DNA of 64,000 nt from positions 2,418,001 to 2,482,000 of the forward strand of contig JAGTJL010000003.1 of NCBI GenBank assembly GCA_020746875.1, read 5' to 3'. Shown here piece after piece: positions 34,236-45,397 of the stretch. Below the pieces are notes generated by a model. The model made no database searches. It saw only the letters and a program-made list of their open reading frames with translations, and was not told the origin of the DNA. Made by a program: the position numbers and the translations under genes. This DNA comes from Rhexocercosporidium sp. MPI-PUGE-AT-0058. Its lineage: Eukaryota > Ascomycota > Leotiomycetes > Helotiales. Positions within the stretch are counted from its first letter, which is position 1, and each line of letters starts with the position of its first letter.

Positions 34236-36929
34236 ATGACACCGACATACAATTCCACGATGCTGTCAGTCGAGCAAACAGCAACTCCTCTATCGTTCCA
34301 CAACATGCTTGAAAATGGCTTATCCAAACCTTCGCCAAAATCAGCAGAGCAACTTTCAAATCAGTCTTGTAAAAGATATTCCGTACCAAGAACCACGACC
34401 ATCGTACCTTTAGCACCGATAGTAGTAAATCAACTCCACGGCATCTTCGACAACAGACCGTCAAGACCTCCTCCAAGCGCGGCAGTCCCACTCTCAATCA
34501 GATCATCAACTGGGGCATGGACTCCGTCAAATGACCAAATTCTCTTAGCTGCTCGTGCTCAAGGGATGAACTGGGTACCGATCCAGCAATCATACTTCCC
34601 AAGCAAAACACCAAATGCCTGCCGTAAGAGACACGAACGGTTGATGGAACGGATAAATGGGGATGATTGGGACGGCATTAAGCTAGAGAGCTTTGCAAAA
34701 AATTACATGAGTATGAGGCGCGAGATATGGTCTACTCTTGCAGCGCAGACTGGAGAGAAGTGGAGTGTAGTTGAGCAGAAAGTTAGCGATTCCTTTTTTT
34801 ATAACCACTCGCCCATCAAAGAGCATTTTCTGACCATTCTGATAACAGTGTATGAGCCAGGGTCTCAAGAACCTCCAGATAGCTTCGCGTTCCTGCGCGC
34901 TTCGAGAACGCTTGTTAGACCCTCCAGACTCACGATCTTCTCACAGTCCGGTGAGGGAGAAAGCACACACTGATGACAGCGGCCATGCCGACGAAGATAA
35001 TATTGAAGGTGTGCTTGAAGAATGTCTTGAAGATCACGACGATTCGCCGACCATTGGGAGTACTGTGGTCAAAAGGGTTGGACAACCCGTAACGGGGATG
35101 GGTATTGAGAATATTCCGAAGCTGCCTCCATCTGAACAGGGTAGGATTTCTGAAGCAAACGAGAGGGCTGCCTTGACAGCAACTCCCATATCACTCGATC
35201 GCCAGGCTTCTCCTCCTCCCGTCATCAAAGTTCAACCAAATTTCCCGGGATCGAATAGATTGGCTGGATCGCTGATGAGTTCCAGCAACACAACTTCAAC
35301 AGCACCTCCAGTGGGAATTGTGACCAATTCAGGATCGCAGGACACACATAAATTCCAAGACGGCGAGCCAGTTGGGGACCATAAGGCCGAAAACAATCAG
35401 ACTGACCCAAGGTCGGATGAATCGACCACTTCGGGGAACGATCGCGAAAGTTTGATGTGGTCACTAAGTGGTGCCCTTCGAGCCACCCTACTGTCGACAA
35501 TGATGAAGGCAATCCTTACAAACTGGCATGGGCGACATGCCCCTCACTTCAGAGAGTGTACAAAGAGTACAGCAGTAATTAGTGGCTCAGCAGAATCACA
35601 GTCACTACCGCCGTCACTTTTAAATTCCTCCGCTGCTACTTCTCTAGGCAGTGCTGGGAAGGAGTCCCTCAAACGAGGGTTACAAAATGGCAATAATGAT
35701 GATAAACAAGATGAAAATGGCAGGAAGAGGCCTCGGAAAGAGCCAAATCAAGCACTCTTGAAGAATGACAACCTCAAAAGACACCCTTGTCCGTATCGTG
35801 TGCATGATTCCACACTCTTCAGGACCAAAACCGGGGTCGACACTTGCGGGGGTACTTGGCCGGATATTGCAAAACTGAAGTACATCTCCCGTATTCTAGA
35901 TACATTCGTTGCTAACCGCTTACAGGGAACACTTGTATAGGAAACACTACGTCGAGTTTCAATGCCAGAGATGTAAAGCAGGGCTCACTTCGATGTCAGA
36001 ACTCTGTCATCATGCAGAGTCAGATATTGCCTGCGAGCCACGTCCGCGACAAGCTAAAGACGGTTTCACATCTGGTGTGAAGCTCCTTCTCCTCAGCAAG
36101 AAGAGGTCCTTCCCTAATCAAGATGAAGAAGACAAGTGGAAAGAGATTCATCAGCTTCTGTTCCCGGTTACCAACATGGTCACGAGCTCATGTGAGTCTG
36201 CTGATTCTGTGAGCTAGGATATGGGGCTGACACATCGTAGTTTCTAAGCAAAACAATTTCAAGTCTCAAGAGAACCAATCATCACTAGAGAACATCACAC
36301 TTGAAGAGTTTGGTAACTTGGCACTTCCAGAAGAGTTTAGACGACGTGCTGTGAGCCTCATTGCAGAGGCAGTCAGACCACTCCAAGATCAATTAGCCAA
36401 ACAAGTATCAGGTATAGTTCTAGACTCACAGGAAGCCATCAATGTCAGGTATCAACAAATGTTGCAGACCCCAGGCTTGTTCAACGTTAACCCAATGGAC
36501 AATCTGCCAAATGCCTGCGGTAGCCAGCAGGTAATTCCTACTGTCCCAGAGCTGTTCATGACCACGGAGTACAACCATATGGACGTCAATGACTACCAAC
36601 TCACATCGGTTTGTAACAACACTTTTGACCTTTCAATGGATCCATGGACGTCACTGAACCAGGACGAGGTACCGCAGCCAATGTACGGGGCCTCTTATTC
36701 TCCATTTCAGTTCCCTAGTGACGTTCGCTGCTCATGCAAATTCACTCCTTGTATCTGCCAGCCATGCAAGGGTTCCCAAGTAGATACTAGAGAGTCAAGC
36801 AGCACGGAGGAAACGTTGGGGAGCCATGACACTGAGCGAAATATCATGAGCCTACTTCAAGACATGCAGAGGAGTATTGCAACAATGGAAAAGAAACTAT
36901 CCGCAGTGGGGTCGAACACAAGGGTGTAA
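34236..36929 (+). CDS. Myb/SANT-like protein with fungal zinc-finger-like block
   Basis: Exons are 34236..34781, 34849..35879, 35926..36191 and 36241..36929, giving 843 residues; 34236 is the first in-frame ATG. Near residues 88-135 is a Myb/SANT-like repeat: GAWTPSNDQILLAARAQGMNW and SKTPNACRKRHERLMERI. A long disordered region follows. Around residues 505-580 is the fungal C2H2-like block HPCPYRVHDSTLF, then CGGTWPDIAKLKEHLYRKHY, FQCQRCKAGLTSMSELCHH, reconstituted by the exon 2/3 joint. The tail holds a short helix, a CSCKFTPCICQPCKG cysteine cluster and a terminal coiled coil (MSLLQDMQRSIATMEKKL). It is probably a nuclear DNA-binding protein of unknown targets. Confidence 0.88.
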
Positions 36930-37459
36930 TGTATAGTTTCCAATCTTCTATGGTAGCGGAGTCAGTAAAGAGAATATCCCCGAGGTCGGGTCGCGCTGTA
37001 AACAGATCTCATCTCATGAAAGTACTCGCGCCACCAGTGCGCTACGACGAACAAGTCACGATGCAACCATTAATTTGATTCTCCGTTTAGTGAGTCAAGA
37101 TTTTGTGGGAGCGAACGAAGAAGTCGGATTAGGGACTTATCCTGGGGGAGGGGGGGTTATACTCGCGCTAGCATTATTCTTGTTGAAAGTTCCTTCCACT
37201 TTGCCACAAAGAGCCAGAGAGATCTCATATCAATTGCGTGTCTCACTTCCAGTCTCAACATCAAGTCTTTCGCCTCTGCTTTCGAGCACCTTCCTCGCCT
37301 ACCAAAAAAATGCCTGCCTCGTTTTCATTTGGCTCAATTCACCAGACTGACTCATACCTCCCACCAAATTGACAATGCTATCAAGACTAATCACTCACTT
37401 TGGATGAAAACACTGTCTTCCAATTCCAATGCGAGACGCACATTCTCGACCCCTTTTGC
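36930..37459. other. Intergenic region
   Basis: There is a G-rich run near 37143-37157, and no gene is supported. It separates the Myb gene from the membrane-protein pseudogene. Confidence 0.45.
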
Positions 37460-37953
37460 TCACTCAATTCCCGTTATGAACACAACCCCCAGCAAAACAG
37501 CCTGCCCGATCGCAGTAATAAACCAAGGCACAGAAGCCCATCCAGCTTTATAATACCAAGTCAACGTTGGACGCTTATGATGTCTCCACAATGGCTCGAA
37601 ATGTTCTCGAAAGTCCTCCTTCGGCACTCGCTACGTCTGATGAATAGCCAAGGCCAGAGTCGCTGCAAGTTGTAGCGATAGAGACAAGATGCTGATGTTT
37701 CTGGAATTCTTGAGAACATAGACAGTTTGGATTGGGGGGCGTATTGGTAGCTGGCGAGGACTATGGATACGGCCATGTAGATTATTGATATGATACTCAA
37801 GACAAATCCGTGAAGACAACCTAGTCCGCGAGTGAATTCGCATCGTCGTCTAGGTGGAATGCTGGGAAAACCATGAGCCCTAAGCTGATGCAGACTGTAG
37901 CGTGGATAACTACGGTAACGATCAAGGCCGTGGGTGAGATCGAAGTTTTCCAT
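37460..37953 (-). pseudogene. Broken gene for a small multi-pass membrane protein
   Basis: From ATG 37953 one frame reads an N-terminal soluble part and a membrane segment (GFVLSIISIIYMAVSIVLAS). After a C6 run (37734-37739 on the plus strand) the coding signal moves to another frame, giving NSRNISILSLSLQLAATLAL. A TAG at 37631-37633 then interrupts it. The same frame continues for another 57 codons: RVPKEDFREHFEPLWRH, then WFITAIGQAVLLGVVFITG and a normal stop. Three hydrophobic segments and conserved-looking charged blocks indicate a former gene of about 165 codons. One frameshift plus one stop define the damage. An intron could bypass the first but not the TAG. The family is unrecognised. 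Confidence 0.6.
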
Positions 37954-39015
37954 GACTTGAAGAAACCAAACCGACCTCAATCAAATCGGATCGATCGTTG
38001 ACGAAGACTATGAGACTGTGAATTTTAAGTACTCTAGCAGATACTTGGAGCTAGACAAGCTTACAATATGATATTGGCAAGCCATTGGGAACTAGCTTGG
38101 AAAAGTCCAAAGAATGCAGTCACTACTCTCATACCCTTCAGACTTCTATTCCTAACCAAATTCAACGGCAGATCTTCATGTCTATTGCTAAGATGCGATC
38201 CAAACTAGCTCGAACTGTACAGACAAGTCCAGAGAATAAACCATGATGATATGGCAGTAGTGGCATGGCTCGAGATTTTAACATATTATGGGATGTATGC
38301 CAGGACTAAGCAGAAAACTATGGAACTTTTAGAGATGAATCAGCTCAGAAGGGCTCTAACTATTTTTACAACTTACGCTACTACGAGTGTCTCAATTCGA
38401 GAGCCCCAAATATGTTTCCAGTTCTCACGATTATTATTATTAACACTAGAGCTGGTCATTGTGCCATGCAGGTATTTTGATGATAGTCCCACCATCTGAC
38501 CGTGGTGTTTCTATGTTATGATTAGGCGGCTATAATCAAGGGTAAGTACTTTGTATTCAACCGAAAACCGCAGCACGTGTCGCTTAACAGGATTGAGCAC
38601 ATGCGAGATATCACCAGAAGACTGTGTTTAATCCAAAGAGCGAAAAATTGTGTAAAAGAAGGGCACGAAGAGGGGTTTCACGTGGGTCTCGCCCACGCCA
38701 AGTATTTGCCTTTGCCTTTTACTTTACTTCAGTTCAAGTCAACGTCAGAAGCACAGACGCGGATGCCGGAATACTTTTCTTTGCAATATATGCGATGCAT
38801 TTACAAATTCTATCCTGGAAATCCCTCATTACTTTGTATACAATGAATCTCTGTCCAACGCTCATCATTCGTCATGGAAATTAAATGCTCCACCAATATT
38901 TACCCGATTCCTCCCATCCAATAATCATACAACCCTTTCTCTCATTGATGTCATCCTTAGCACGTCCTCCACCCTCCTTCCCCCCTTCCCACCCCCACCA
39001 CCATGATCATGATCC
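37954..39015. other. Intergenic region
   Basis: Only short frames (up to 89 codons) without motif support. Nothing further seen. Confidence 0.45.
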
Positions 39016-39291
39016 TTAACCAGAGCTCCCCTGTAACCCGCCCTCCTCCTGCCTAACGACCTGCCTAACGACCTGCACATTCGCATCTTGAGAAGTCTTC
39101 TGGCTCTTATCTTGAGAAGCTCGTTGACTGGTAGGCTCTGACAGCGATGGAGTGCTTGCACTAGGTCGGCGTGTATATGGATCTTTCTTGTTCTCCTCGT
39201 TCATGAACAGCGCGTGGAGGAGTTTTGTGTTTTGTTGTGCTGTTGGGCGAGGACTTGGTGCCTTGGCCACTGGTGACTTTGACCTGAACAT
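39016..39291 (-). CDS. Small hypothetical protein, 91 residues (weak)
   Basis: The frame opens with ATG at 39291 and reads MFRSKSPVAKAPSPRPTAQQ, a Pro/Ser/Lys-rich start of the sort seen in small fungal proteins. A helical, polar stretch (NTKLLHALFMNEENKKDPY) and a Ser/Thr/Gln-rich tail follow. The tail contains VVRQVVRQ, encoded by a 12-bp tandem duplication at about 39054-39078. There is no signal peptide, membrane segment or family I know. It could be one exon of a larger gene or a chance frame. Confidence 0.3.
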   Translation of the reverse strand: MFRSKSPVAKAPSPRPTAQQNTKLLHALFMNEENKKDPYTRRPSASTPSLSEPTSQRASQDKSQKTSQDANVQVVRQVVRQEEGGLQGSSG

Positions 39292-39627
39292 TGTGGGAAG
39301 ATTTTGTGTTCTGTAGTGTTGTGTAGTTTGCGAGGGGTCTTATGTGTGTGTGGTTGGAAAGTTTTTTTTCTTGACTTACGTAGCTGGGGAATCTCCGCGG
39401 TATAAATACATTCTCGGTTCTGAGATTCATGAGCTAACACAGCCTCTCCAACGTCAGCCATGAATTGATGTTCTTGGGAGAAGGAAGTTAGCACGTGCTT
39501 CTCTTGGCTATCGTCACAGTTTCCACGGAATTTGGAAGATCCAGCCTCCCGAAACCCTATCTCCAAGACCATTGCGGAGACTCCAGAGCTTGAGGAGGGG
39601 CTGCGCCATGATTCGATCTCGGGAGAT
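39292..39627. other. Short spacer with overlapping unsupported frames
   Basis: This is the divergent spacer between the two weak short genes. No motif is seen. Confidence 0.4.
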
Positions 39628-39906
39628 ATGTTTGTGGAGCCTCTTGATGGCGTGTGCGGTGACAGAGTGGCCCTTGGCGCTAAGAAATACAAGCAGCTTG
39701 GCGGTGGCAAGCCAGTTTATCTGCATCTAGGTCGAGGTCTGGAGTCTTGGGATCGAAGTCTTGGTCGGCATTTCAGGTTTGTGATACCAGGGGATGGATA
39801 TGTCATCAACCTTGACAGCGGAGTCTTCAATTGTCTGATGGCCGATCCGTATCGAGGACTCGAGTGGCAGTTTCTACAGTGGTTGATGAAGCGCCTCCGG
39901 ATGTAG
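39628..39906 (+). CDS. Hypothetical protein or 3' exon (weak)
   Basis: From ATG 39628 the frame gives 92 residues of balanced globular composition (KPVYLHLGRGLESWDRSLGR, FRFVIPGDGYVINLDSGVFN, GLEWQFLQWLMKRLRM). The same frame is open back to about 39464, without an ATG, and an acceptor-like CACAG precedes 39520. This may therefore be the last exon of a gene whose 5' part I cannot find, or a remnant. I recognise no family and saw no damage inside the frame. Confidence 0.3.
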   Translation: MFVEPLDGVCGDRVALGAKKYKQLGGGKPVYLHLGRGLESWDRSLGRHFRFVIPGDGYVINLDSGVFNCLMADPYRGLEWQFLQWLMKRLRM

Positions 39907-41945
39907 TGAAGGTTAGATTTGGGAAATCGAGACTTTACCACTTGTAAATACTTCTACCAATCAATGCCTCTGGAAGTTTCTTACTCGCGACAGTATTCGG
40001 TATTCTCGGTCGACTGTGGTTCCAGATAGAAGTTCTCGAAAGTTCGTTTTTTAGCGAGCTAAGCCCCCCTATTCACTAAGCGAATCTCGGTAAAACTTGC
40101 ATGTGTGAGACAACCTCCTACCAATATATCTGCGTCATACGAGCACCTTCCAGATGTTTCCATGAGGTACACGTCTTTCCAGTACTCGATAATGAAACAC
40201 GGACGGACTAGAAATGGCATCTTGCCATCGTGTCGGCTGCGAAGCCACCGCCAGCCCGACCGAAGAAATACATTGGAAGACTCGTCAATTCTCAAACCTA
40301 TGTGGTATTGGTGTCGGTGTCGGATGGGATTTAGATATGCGGTTGGCATAAGCCTCACTTTCAAAGACATAAGATTAACTTTTCTCTTATTCTTGAAAGC
40401 AGAACTGCACCAGGTCATCATTCGCTCGGGCTGTCTTGAAACTGACAGTAAAATAAGCAATGACAGAAATTGCATTCCTCTGAACAGAACACACAACACT
40501 TCTGCAAATCTCATTGGGTGAACATTTACTTTCAAGCCGCTTCACACACTTGACAAGTGAGAAAAACTACTTATGTTAATGATGTTAGTAGGACGAGAGC
40601 GAATTCTCAACTGCGCGGGCCAAGTGAGTTTGAGGTGACGATGGAGCAATATTCTTGGGATGGGTTTTTGTGTTTTATAGTTACTGTTTCTTTTGAATGC
40701 ACTTATTCGAGAGAAGTAGGAATTTGACACTGAATCATGGATGTTTGAGCCTGGGTGAGAAGCGCCCGAGCTCAGCTACCACTTCCAGTGGGAAAGGCAA
40801 TTGAATGTTGGAACACTCCACCCGAATTGACTAGACTCCGCTTAGGAAATAAGACAAAGAGTCGAGATATCTTCGCACTGAGCTGTGTTATTGCGGTCAC
40901 TGCAAGCATGGATAGGCCTGCATATTCCTTGAGGACTGATGACAAGTTTAATGCTATATTCAAGGTTGCGTTCCTTTGACGCATCCCTCCATCATTCCTC
41001 GTCTTCTACTCAGGCCAAATGACAACGAAGTCACACATGGTAATAGTTTACAACTGTTCCCTTATCTCAAAGTAGTATTTTGATAGTCCTAGAACGAAAA
41101 GACTTATCAACAAAATCTCAAATAAGCAATCTCATAGTACACACATGTTTACAGATAGGTTAATCAGTTTCAGACAAAATCTGACTCATCTACTCACAGG
41201 CTCAATTCTATTTCGTCGATATTTTCATATCGTTAACTCGTTGGGCAGAAGCAGCACCTGCTGACGCCGTGTAGAATTTATAGCTCAGACGAGGTAGCAG
41301 GTCGTCGGGTTTGCTACAAAATACCACTCACCTGCAACCCAGACATGAAACCATCCTTAGATTCTTAATCCATAGATGTTCAAAAATTTGGTCAGAAGAA
41401 ATACGCGTTTATATGGTAGAGCATATTCAGCGGAGCCCCTCACGCATTTGCACGTCATGAGTGTTGGCAAGCAGTTGCGAAGATGTTTGCCTTGCTTCGC
41501 ATGCCTTGACATGCTACGATGCGGTGCAGCGCTCTGACGGGTCGTAAGATCACTTTCAATTTGTGAATTTGTTGACTTCCAAGTGATGCAGAAAAGTTGT
41601 ACTCATCTTGGAACTGGAGCAAGGAATGGGAGGCAAAGTAATCTGGTAGGAACATTGTTGACCGCGGGATGAGAAACGACAACAGTAAAGAAATCGACAA
41701 GCCAACCAGACCCCCAGATATAGAAGCCAAAATACCGAAAAAGTAGGTAGAGAACCGCCCGGCGGAGGAAATCGAAGACGAGCGAAATCAATCATTCTGA
41801 AATAAAGTACTCACCTCTCAGTTCAAGAATTCAAGACCCTCTCCTCACAAGACACAAGCGTCTTCCTCCAGGTTCGTGTTTCATCGTCTATAGAGTGCTA
41901 ACTCGCCATTCGATTTCATCTTAGGGATCATTATTTACGTGCGCG
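39907..41945. other. 2-kb gene-free stretch
   Basis: All frames are short and overlap on several strands. At 41455-41795 (minus) two or three frames each contain hydrophobic runs, but none forms a believable gene. Nothing else is supported. Confidence 0.45.
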
Positions 41946-42047
41946 ATGGTTCAACGTCCCCCTGTGAAAAAGAGTCGCGCGTCCAAGTATACAGACAAGA
42001 CAACCTTTACCACCACCAGCACCGTCACCATCATCACCTCCTCATGA
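41946..42047 (+). CDS. Very short reading frame, 33 codons (weak)
   Basis: The frame reads MVQRPPVKKSRASKYTDKTT and then a Thr/Ser-rich run to TGA. The basic, Pro-rich start resembles that of real small proteins. Length, an unremarkable start context and lack of a recognised family keep confidence low. Confidence 0.15.
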   Translation: MVQRPPVKKSRASKYTDKTTFTTTSTVTIITSS

Positions 42048-42181
42048 AGCGGCATGGATTGAGCCTAGAAAAAACGGCAACAGAAGATTTAATCATTTCA
42101 CAAGATGTGTATCAACAAGAAACAAATAAAGCGCATCAATAGCATCTGGCGCATTGCGCATTGCGAGTCGATATATATTTG

Positions 42182-42223
42182 GCGGGATGACTTTTGCGGG
42201 ATGACAATTGCGGGATGACAATT
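42182..42223. repeat. 14-bp tandem repeat, three copies
   Basis: GCGGGATGACAATT occurs twice exactly and once as GCGGGATGACTTTT. Just upstream is GCGCATTGCGCATTGCG. The array lies in noncoding DNA between weak frames. Confidence 0.85.
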
Positions 42224-42667
42224 AGCGCCTCGCTTAATCTTGGCGCAGGCTGACAATTGGTGGGAGCCAGACTCGAAGAGCAGACAAAGACAACTTCATC
42301 CGAGAATGCAATGATAGTTGATTAAGGACTCTCTTCTCTTTAATGTTCTTGCACTGGGTAGGCAATCCAAATTTTTCTTGTAAGTAATCATGTAGTTTGT
42401 TACTTCCACTCCTACGCTTCGGGGATCAGTGGTGTTCCTCTATTTCCTTACTAGGGCGAGCATCTTGGATGTTGGCGTGGAGAAGGCGATGTCTCAAGTC
42501 AGGTGGGAGCGAAGCGCGTTCGTGGAGAGAGGTAGCATTTATGATTGGACCAAGGCGAGTGAAGAAGGTTGCGGCTCAACTGAGACGAGGGAGATGAATT
42601 GGAATTGTGGATCAAGTTATTTCCTCTACGGCATCATCAGCGACCGCCACGGCCCATGACTCGTTTC

Positions 42668-43135
42668 TTAAAATTGGCAGTCAATTTGCCAACTGGGCGT
42701 CCAGTCGTCGGGGAATGCTTGTGGGCAAGATTGCATGAAAGCCCCAATGTCTTGGTCCATCTTTACTCGTAATCCTCCCCCTCTTCATCATCGGCGGGGA
42801 GGGGTTTGTTGTCAATTCCACCTCTCTAACGATATGTCCAAAGTCTGTCGTATCGACGTCGACCTTGTAACTGTCATCAATTATCCAGGACTCTCGTTTG
42901 GTGACGAATTCGGCGCCACGATCCAACATTTCTTCAATGCTACGTCCGCTGGCAGTGATAAGCAAGTTCTGCTCGATAATCACCTTCGCTGGATTGTTGG
43001 CGTCGATTTCCGGGAACGCTGACTTGGATAAACCCCCAGTCAGGATCGTCGCCTTCCAATTTCCATTCCGTCGACGAATATAAACCCCTCTTGAGGAGAG
43101 CTGGTGCGGCTACAAACTTACGCGCCACCTCGAGC
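42668..43135 (-). pseudogene. Decayed CYTH-family thiamine triphosphatase-like gene
   Basis: Several CYTH hallmarks appear in order on the minus strand but in different frames. They are RQLEVARKF near 43135 (normally LEVERKF, the ExExK strand); then SSRGVYIRRRNGNWKATI and TGGLSKSAFPEID; then EEMLDRGAEFVTKRESWIID, KVDVDTTDFGHIVREVELT; and finally MDQDIGAFMQSCPQAFP ending at TAA 42668. About 25-30 residues expected between the first two blocks are missing. Two or three one-base shifts separate the blocks after REVELT, with no donor sites that could make them introns. The intact family hydrolyses thiamine triphosphate or other triphosphates using the ExExK strand; here even that strand reads EVARK. 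Nonfunctional. Confidence 0.75.
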
Positions 43136-43540
43136 TGACGATTTGTACCCTGCCTGAATGAACGAAGGCAATACCAACAAAGTAGTAAGAGACATGTGAG
43201 AGTGCATGTCTACTTTCGGTAAGGCGTTCGGTATTGAATTGTGATTGGAAACGACTTCAATGTGGTGCGATGATAGAAAAGGGGTTGAGTGTCTGTGTTC
43301 TACATCAATTACTTGGCACGCCAGACTAAGCATCACGATGTTCCCTCAATTTTGGCTTTGATTCCCATGGAAGTGCCACTGTACCAGTCGAGATACAAGC
43401 AGAAAGTCCCACTGATCTAGCCTGGCATCGTCGTCGCAAAACACTATCGTATTTCTACGAACTCCCAGCACTTCTCTTCAAACCGCAACCGTGCCAGCTC
43501 ATTCTTCCTACGTCGGTTTCTCATCCAGCACGGCGCGAAT
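43136..43540. other. Short intergenic region
   Basis: This is the spacer between the CYTH remnant and the kinase gene, presumably holding the kinase promoter. No gene is seen. Confidence 0.45.
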
Positions 43541-44476
43541 ATGGTGACGAGCAACGAACACCTTCCTCTAGCGATCAGTCTTCGACTATGGGACCGTCTG
43601 TGGAGGGGAAACAAGACATATGAGATGCTCAAGAGATCAGGAGCGAAGGTTAAATATATCGGTCACAAGCAACTGATCAAGTTTCAGTGTCATCCAACTG
43701 AATTTGAGGCGATGGAGTTTGTTCGACAAAACACCACGATTCCGATTCCCAAAGTCTTTGGTGCGTACAATCGCCAAGATGGATCTCAGGACTTGGTTCT
43801 AGAGTTGGTTCCGGGTACCACCCTGAACGTGGCTTGGCAAACTTTGACACAGGAGCAAAAAACAAGCATAGTTGCGGAGCTTGCAGGATATCTAACGCAG
43901 CTTCGCTGTCTTCAACCGCCTAAAGAAGGATTCGTTGGCTCACTGATGTTAGGATCTGGCTATGATCACCGGTTGGGCGGCAGACGCTTCGGTCCCTTCG
44001 AGAGCATAGCCGACTTCCACAAATTTGTGCGGAGAGGCGATTCTATGGATCTATGGGCTTTTGACGAGAACGTTACAAGTGTTCACAAGAAATCCGATTC
44101 CTATGTCACGAAATTTACTCATGCAGACATGTCACCTGAGAACATTTTGGTAAAGAATGGGAAGATAACAGGCATCGTTGACTGGGAATTCAGCGGATGG
44201 TTCCCAGAGTACTGGGAATATACGAAGATGTATTTTGGATGGCGACCATACCGAGAAGACTTCTACCACGAGATGGATAAAGTAATCACAACGTATCCCG
44301 AAGAGCTTGCTGCCGACAAAACCATTCTGAAAGCATACGATATTTGGGCTTACGATATTGATAGGCCAAGACGATCAGCTAATGAGGAAGGATGGTGCGA
44401 ATGGGACGTAGAAATGAGACGTCGAATCGTCTCAGATGACATGCCTCGAACCTCACTCAGCAGAGGCGCTGACTGA
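43541..44476 (+). CDS. APH-type phosphotransferase family protein
   Basis: A single exon encodes 311 residues, the usual size for the aminoglycoside phosphotransferase/choline-kinase-like (PF01636) proteins that are expanded in Pezizomycotina. The nucleotide-lobe region contains EAMEFVRQNTTIPIPKVFGA. The catalytic loop is FTHADMSPENILV, with His194, Asp196 and Asn201 as catalytic and metal-binding residues, followed by GIVDWEFSGWFPEYWEY with the second metal Asp214. No signal peptide or membrane segment. Fungal members rarely act on antibiotics; small-molecule or protein kinase activity is likely, substrate unknown. The gene is complete, although its neighbourhood is pseudogene-rich. Confidence 0.88.
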   Translation: MVTSNEHLPLAISLRLWDRLWRGNKTYEMLKRSGAKVKYIGHKQLIKFQCHPTEFEAMEFVRQNTTIPIPKVFGAYNRQDGSQDLVLELVPGTTLNVAWQTLTQEQKTSIVAELAGYLTQLRCLQPPKEGFVGSLMLGSGYDHRLGGRRFGPFESIADFHKFVRRGDSMDLWAFDENVTSVHKKSDSYVTKFTHADMSPENILVKNGKITGIVDWEFSGWFPEYWEYTKMYFGWRPYREDFYHEMDKVITTYPEELAADKTILKAYDIWAYDIDRPRRSANEEGWCEWDVEMRRRIVSDDMPRTSLSRGAD

Positions 44477-45397
44477 TACGACCGGCTCCTCATTTCGGTG
44501 TGTAGTCGTTGTACTATATATTTAGATTATCCGATGAACAGCACTTGCATATCACCTCCATTTTGCCGCCTCTGTCAGTTTCGCGTCTAAGGGCCGTTTT
44601 AGGGATGGAAACACATCACATGCCTTTAATGTCAAGGAGGACGACGCCTACCCCTAACAAGGAATTGCTGGAGGATGGACCTACCACGAAACCTATAACA
44701 TACGACGCCGTCGGTCCCTTCTCTGCAAGATCATGGTTGGCAAACTTCCGTCGAATTAAAATAGCGTCGGCACTATCTCTTGCTATTTAGTAAAGGACCT
44801 TACAGCATACCTGCAGTAGACCAAGTGGTCTGGTGTTTTGTCCCGTCCGCACGACATTAGTAGCGAAATTCCGCATCGTTGTGAGTCCTTGGTCGGCCTG
44901 TAGACGAGTAGTGAATAGAATCTGGCTCTGGTCACTATCACCATCAGCTATCTGTCTGCCTAGCGACCTCAGGACGAGAGGAAAAGAGAAAGACTCCAAT
45001 GGAACAGGTATGTGAAAAGTTCGTAGAACGAATAAATAAAATAAGTAAATACATCGAAACTGCACCAGCACCATGCTTTACACCCTGCCCTGCTCTGCTA
45101 TGCATCACAATAGCAACAAAGCACATAACAGCGCAAAGCAGTGCAAGACAAGTACAACTTGGTGCAATGTAGCGTTACACCTCAAACGCCTCCGCAATAA
45201 ATAAGATTTACCTGTCAAGGCACGCATGGGTATCCGATTCCTTCCTTCCATCCATCCCTCCTTCCCTCCTCTTCCTCTCCTCCGATTACGATACAAGGAA
45301 ATATATGTATAGCGAGTAGGTATTAATGATTGACTAACGTCGTGTTGGTGGGCGATGTTGAGAGACGATTTTATAGTGGTATTGGTAGTAAGGATGG
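44477..45397. other. Intergenic region
   Basis: This gap of 921 bp separates the kinase gene from the 3' end of the Erf4-like gene. Only short frames occur and no gene is supported. Confidence 0.45.
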
